Assembly (NCBI GenBank): GCA_002506595.1
Contig: DAXV01000057.1
Span: 4,174 to 12,097 of the forward strand
Reading direction: 5' to 3'
DNA: 7,924 nucleotides
From: Acidilobaceae archaeon UBA158
GTDB taxonomy: Archaea > Thermoproteota > Thermoprotei_A > Sulfolobales > Acidilobaceae
In this document: positions 7,479-7,924 of the stretch, one piece after another
Layout of the letters: every line of letters starts with the position of its first letter
Numbering within the stretch: position 1 is the stretch's first letter
Position numbers and translations under genes: made by a program
The notes under the pieces: model-generated
What the model was told of the DNA's origin: nothing
The model's database searches: none
The model's input: only the letters and a program-made list of their open reading frames with translations

Positions 7479-7664
7479 AAGTTAAGATTTTAACTTATTG
7501 AGTTTAAGGGAATCCTATAAGAAATGGGTAGCCTCCTTATAGAAATGCTTATTAATAAAAAAGTGATAATAATATTTAGGCCTTGGCTGAGAGAGCTAAG
7601 TCAAATAGATCATTTGACTATTTATATATTAATTTACGTCTCTTTATGTTTCTCTTATTTTTAA
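7479..7664 (+). ncRNA. candidate structured small RNA, no known family
   Basis: Four hairpins follow the promoter. H1: AAGTTAA/TTAACTT (7479-7485 with 7490-7496), 4-nt loop; TCAA/TTGA (7477-7480 with 7498-7501) is an alternative base. H2: CTATAAG/CTTATAG (7515-7521 with 7536-7542), 14-nt loop containing most of CCTCC. H3: CTTGGCT/AGCTAAG (7582-7588 with 7594-7600), one G-U pair, loop GAGAG. H4: AGTCAAAT/ATTTGACT (7599-7606 with 7612-7619), 5-nt loop, sharing 2 nt with H3, so the two could stack. A T-rich tract follows H4 to about 7664 and could end transcription; the 3' end is a guess. It matches no RNase P, SRP, 5S or C/D box pattern I can recognise. A 46-codon reading frame (ATG 7524 to TAA 7662) overlaps H2-H4. 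Its only SD candidate is AAGGG 13 nt away, and its length is compatible with chance. Confidence 0.4.
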
Positions 7665-7678
7665 TTTATACTTTCCTT
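7662..7678 (-). promoter_or_regulatory. opposing TATA-like element
   Basis: Read on the - strand this is AAGGAAAG followed by TATAAATTA, a purine-rich BRE-like element plus TATA, much like the + strand promoter at 7442. It would start transcription leftward near 7640 and produce RNA antisense to the hairpin region. No protein gene lies downstream of it on the - strand. AT-rich background makes chance matches possible. Confidence 0.3.
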
Positions 7679-7924
7679 AGCATCATATTACCATCAAGTT
7701 CAAAATAGCATAAGAATTTATGAAAGAAAGGTTTAGATAGTATATTATAAACATAATTTTATTTGGAAGTTAAGAGAGATTAAAAATGGCAACAATACCA
7801 AATAATATAAACTTCACAATTTATAAAATTACTATCATGATCTCATAAAGAATTGATGTAATAGGTTTGATAAATAATTTATAAAAAGATGTAATGCTAT
7901 AGGCTCATATTTATAACCTTTTTT
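7665..7924. other. gene-free AT-rich tail
   Basis: No protein or RNA gene is supported here. Several TATA-like matches occur on the + strand: 7741-7750, 7819-7826, 7877-7884 and 7908-7916. The first precedes a 20-codon frame (ATG 7786 to TAA 7848) that I do not accept as a gene. The last would direct transcription to a gene beyond the window, while the final T-run (7919-7924) could equally be a terminator. Read on the - strand, the last TATA is preceded by A-rich sequence and could also fire leftward. Confidence 0.5.

Noticed and set aside
7527..7539. AGGAGG on the - strand as a ribosome binding site for a leftward gene.
   Set aside because: No ATG, GTG or TTG lies at suitable spacing, and no open frame follows. 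It is simply the complement of the CCTCC loop.
7563..7590. Possible C/D box guide RNA: GTGATAA (C-box-like) followed by CTGA (D-box-like).
   Set aside because: The C box has a mismatch at a key position, and no C' or D' partner is found at normal spacing. The CTGA lies inside hairpin H3.
7786..7848. A 20-codon frame starting ATG 7786 behind a TATA-like element at 7741-7750.
   Set aside because: It is very short, has no good SD (only GAGAG), and shows nothing recognisable. It is expected by chance.
7343..7924. tRNA-Glu as an integration site, with the AT-rich tail as the edge of an integrated element.
   Set aside because: No repeat of the tRNA 3' end was seen downstream, and no integrase fragment is present in the window.

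Overview
The window looks like chromosomal DNA from an AT-rich thermophilic crenarchaeote. The evidence is a group II chaperonin (thermosome) subunit, a large Lhr-type helicase, and Arg codons that are almost all AGA/AGG. Promoters are of the BRE/TATA type, and genes use Shine-Dalgarno (SD) sequences of the AGGTGAT or GGAG kind. The single tRNA is about 68% G+C against a very AT-rich background, which is the usual sign of growth at high temperature. A Caldisphaera-like thermoacidophile would fit, but this is a guess from protein flavour and base composition.

Layout, all on the + strand. (1) Positions 50-2583 hold a tight three-gene run: a small four-helix membrane protein of unknown function, a 12-helix MFS transporter, and a DHH/DHHA1 (RecJ-like) phosphoesterase. 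The gaps are 3 nt and 14-23 nt, so co-transcription is likely. (2) Positions 2584-2739 hold a T-rich termination zone and then the clear TATA promoter and SD of the thermosome gene (2740-4410). (3) A 69-nt gap with T-runs and a weak TATA precedes the 940-residue Lhr-family helicase (4480-7302). (4) Its stop codon is followed almost at once by a TATA box and an intact, intronless tRNA-Glu(CUC) at 7343-7417. (5) The last 500 nt hold no convincing protein gene.

The most interesting part is the start of that gene-free tail. A good BRE/TATA element at 7442-7456 points to a start site near 7479. From there the DNA encodes four consecutive hairpins (about 7477-7619) and then a T-rich tract. I read this as a candidate small structured RNA of about 150-180 nt. 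The loop of its second hairpin carries CCTCC, the same core as the anti-SD of 16S rRNA, so it could in principle pair with ribosome binding sites. An opposing promoter-like element lies on the - strand at its far end. All of this is inferred from sequence alone.

The chaperonin, the helicase and the tRNA are housekeeping genes. They appear to be separate transcription units placed side by side and not one pathway. The first three genes are the only apparent operon.
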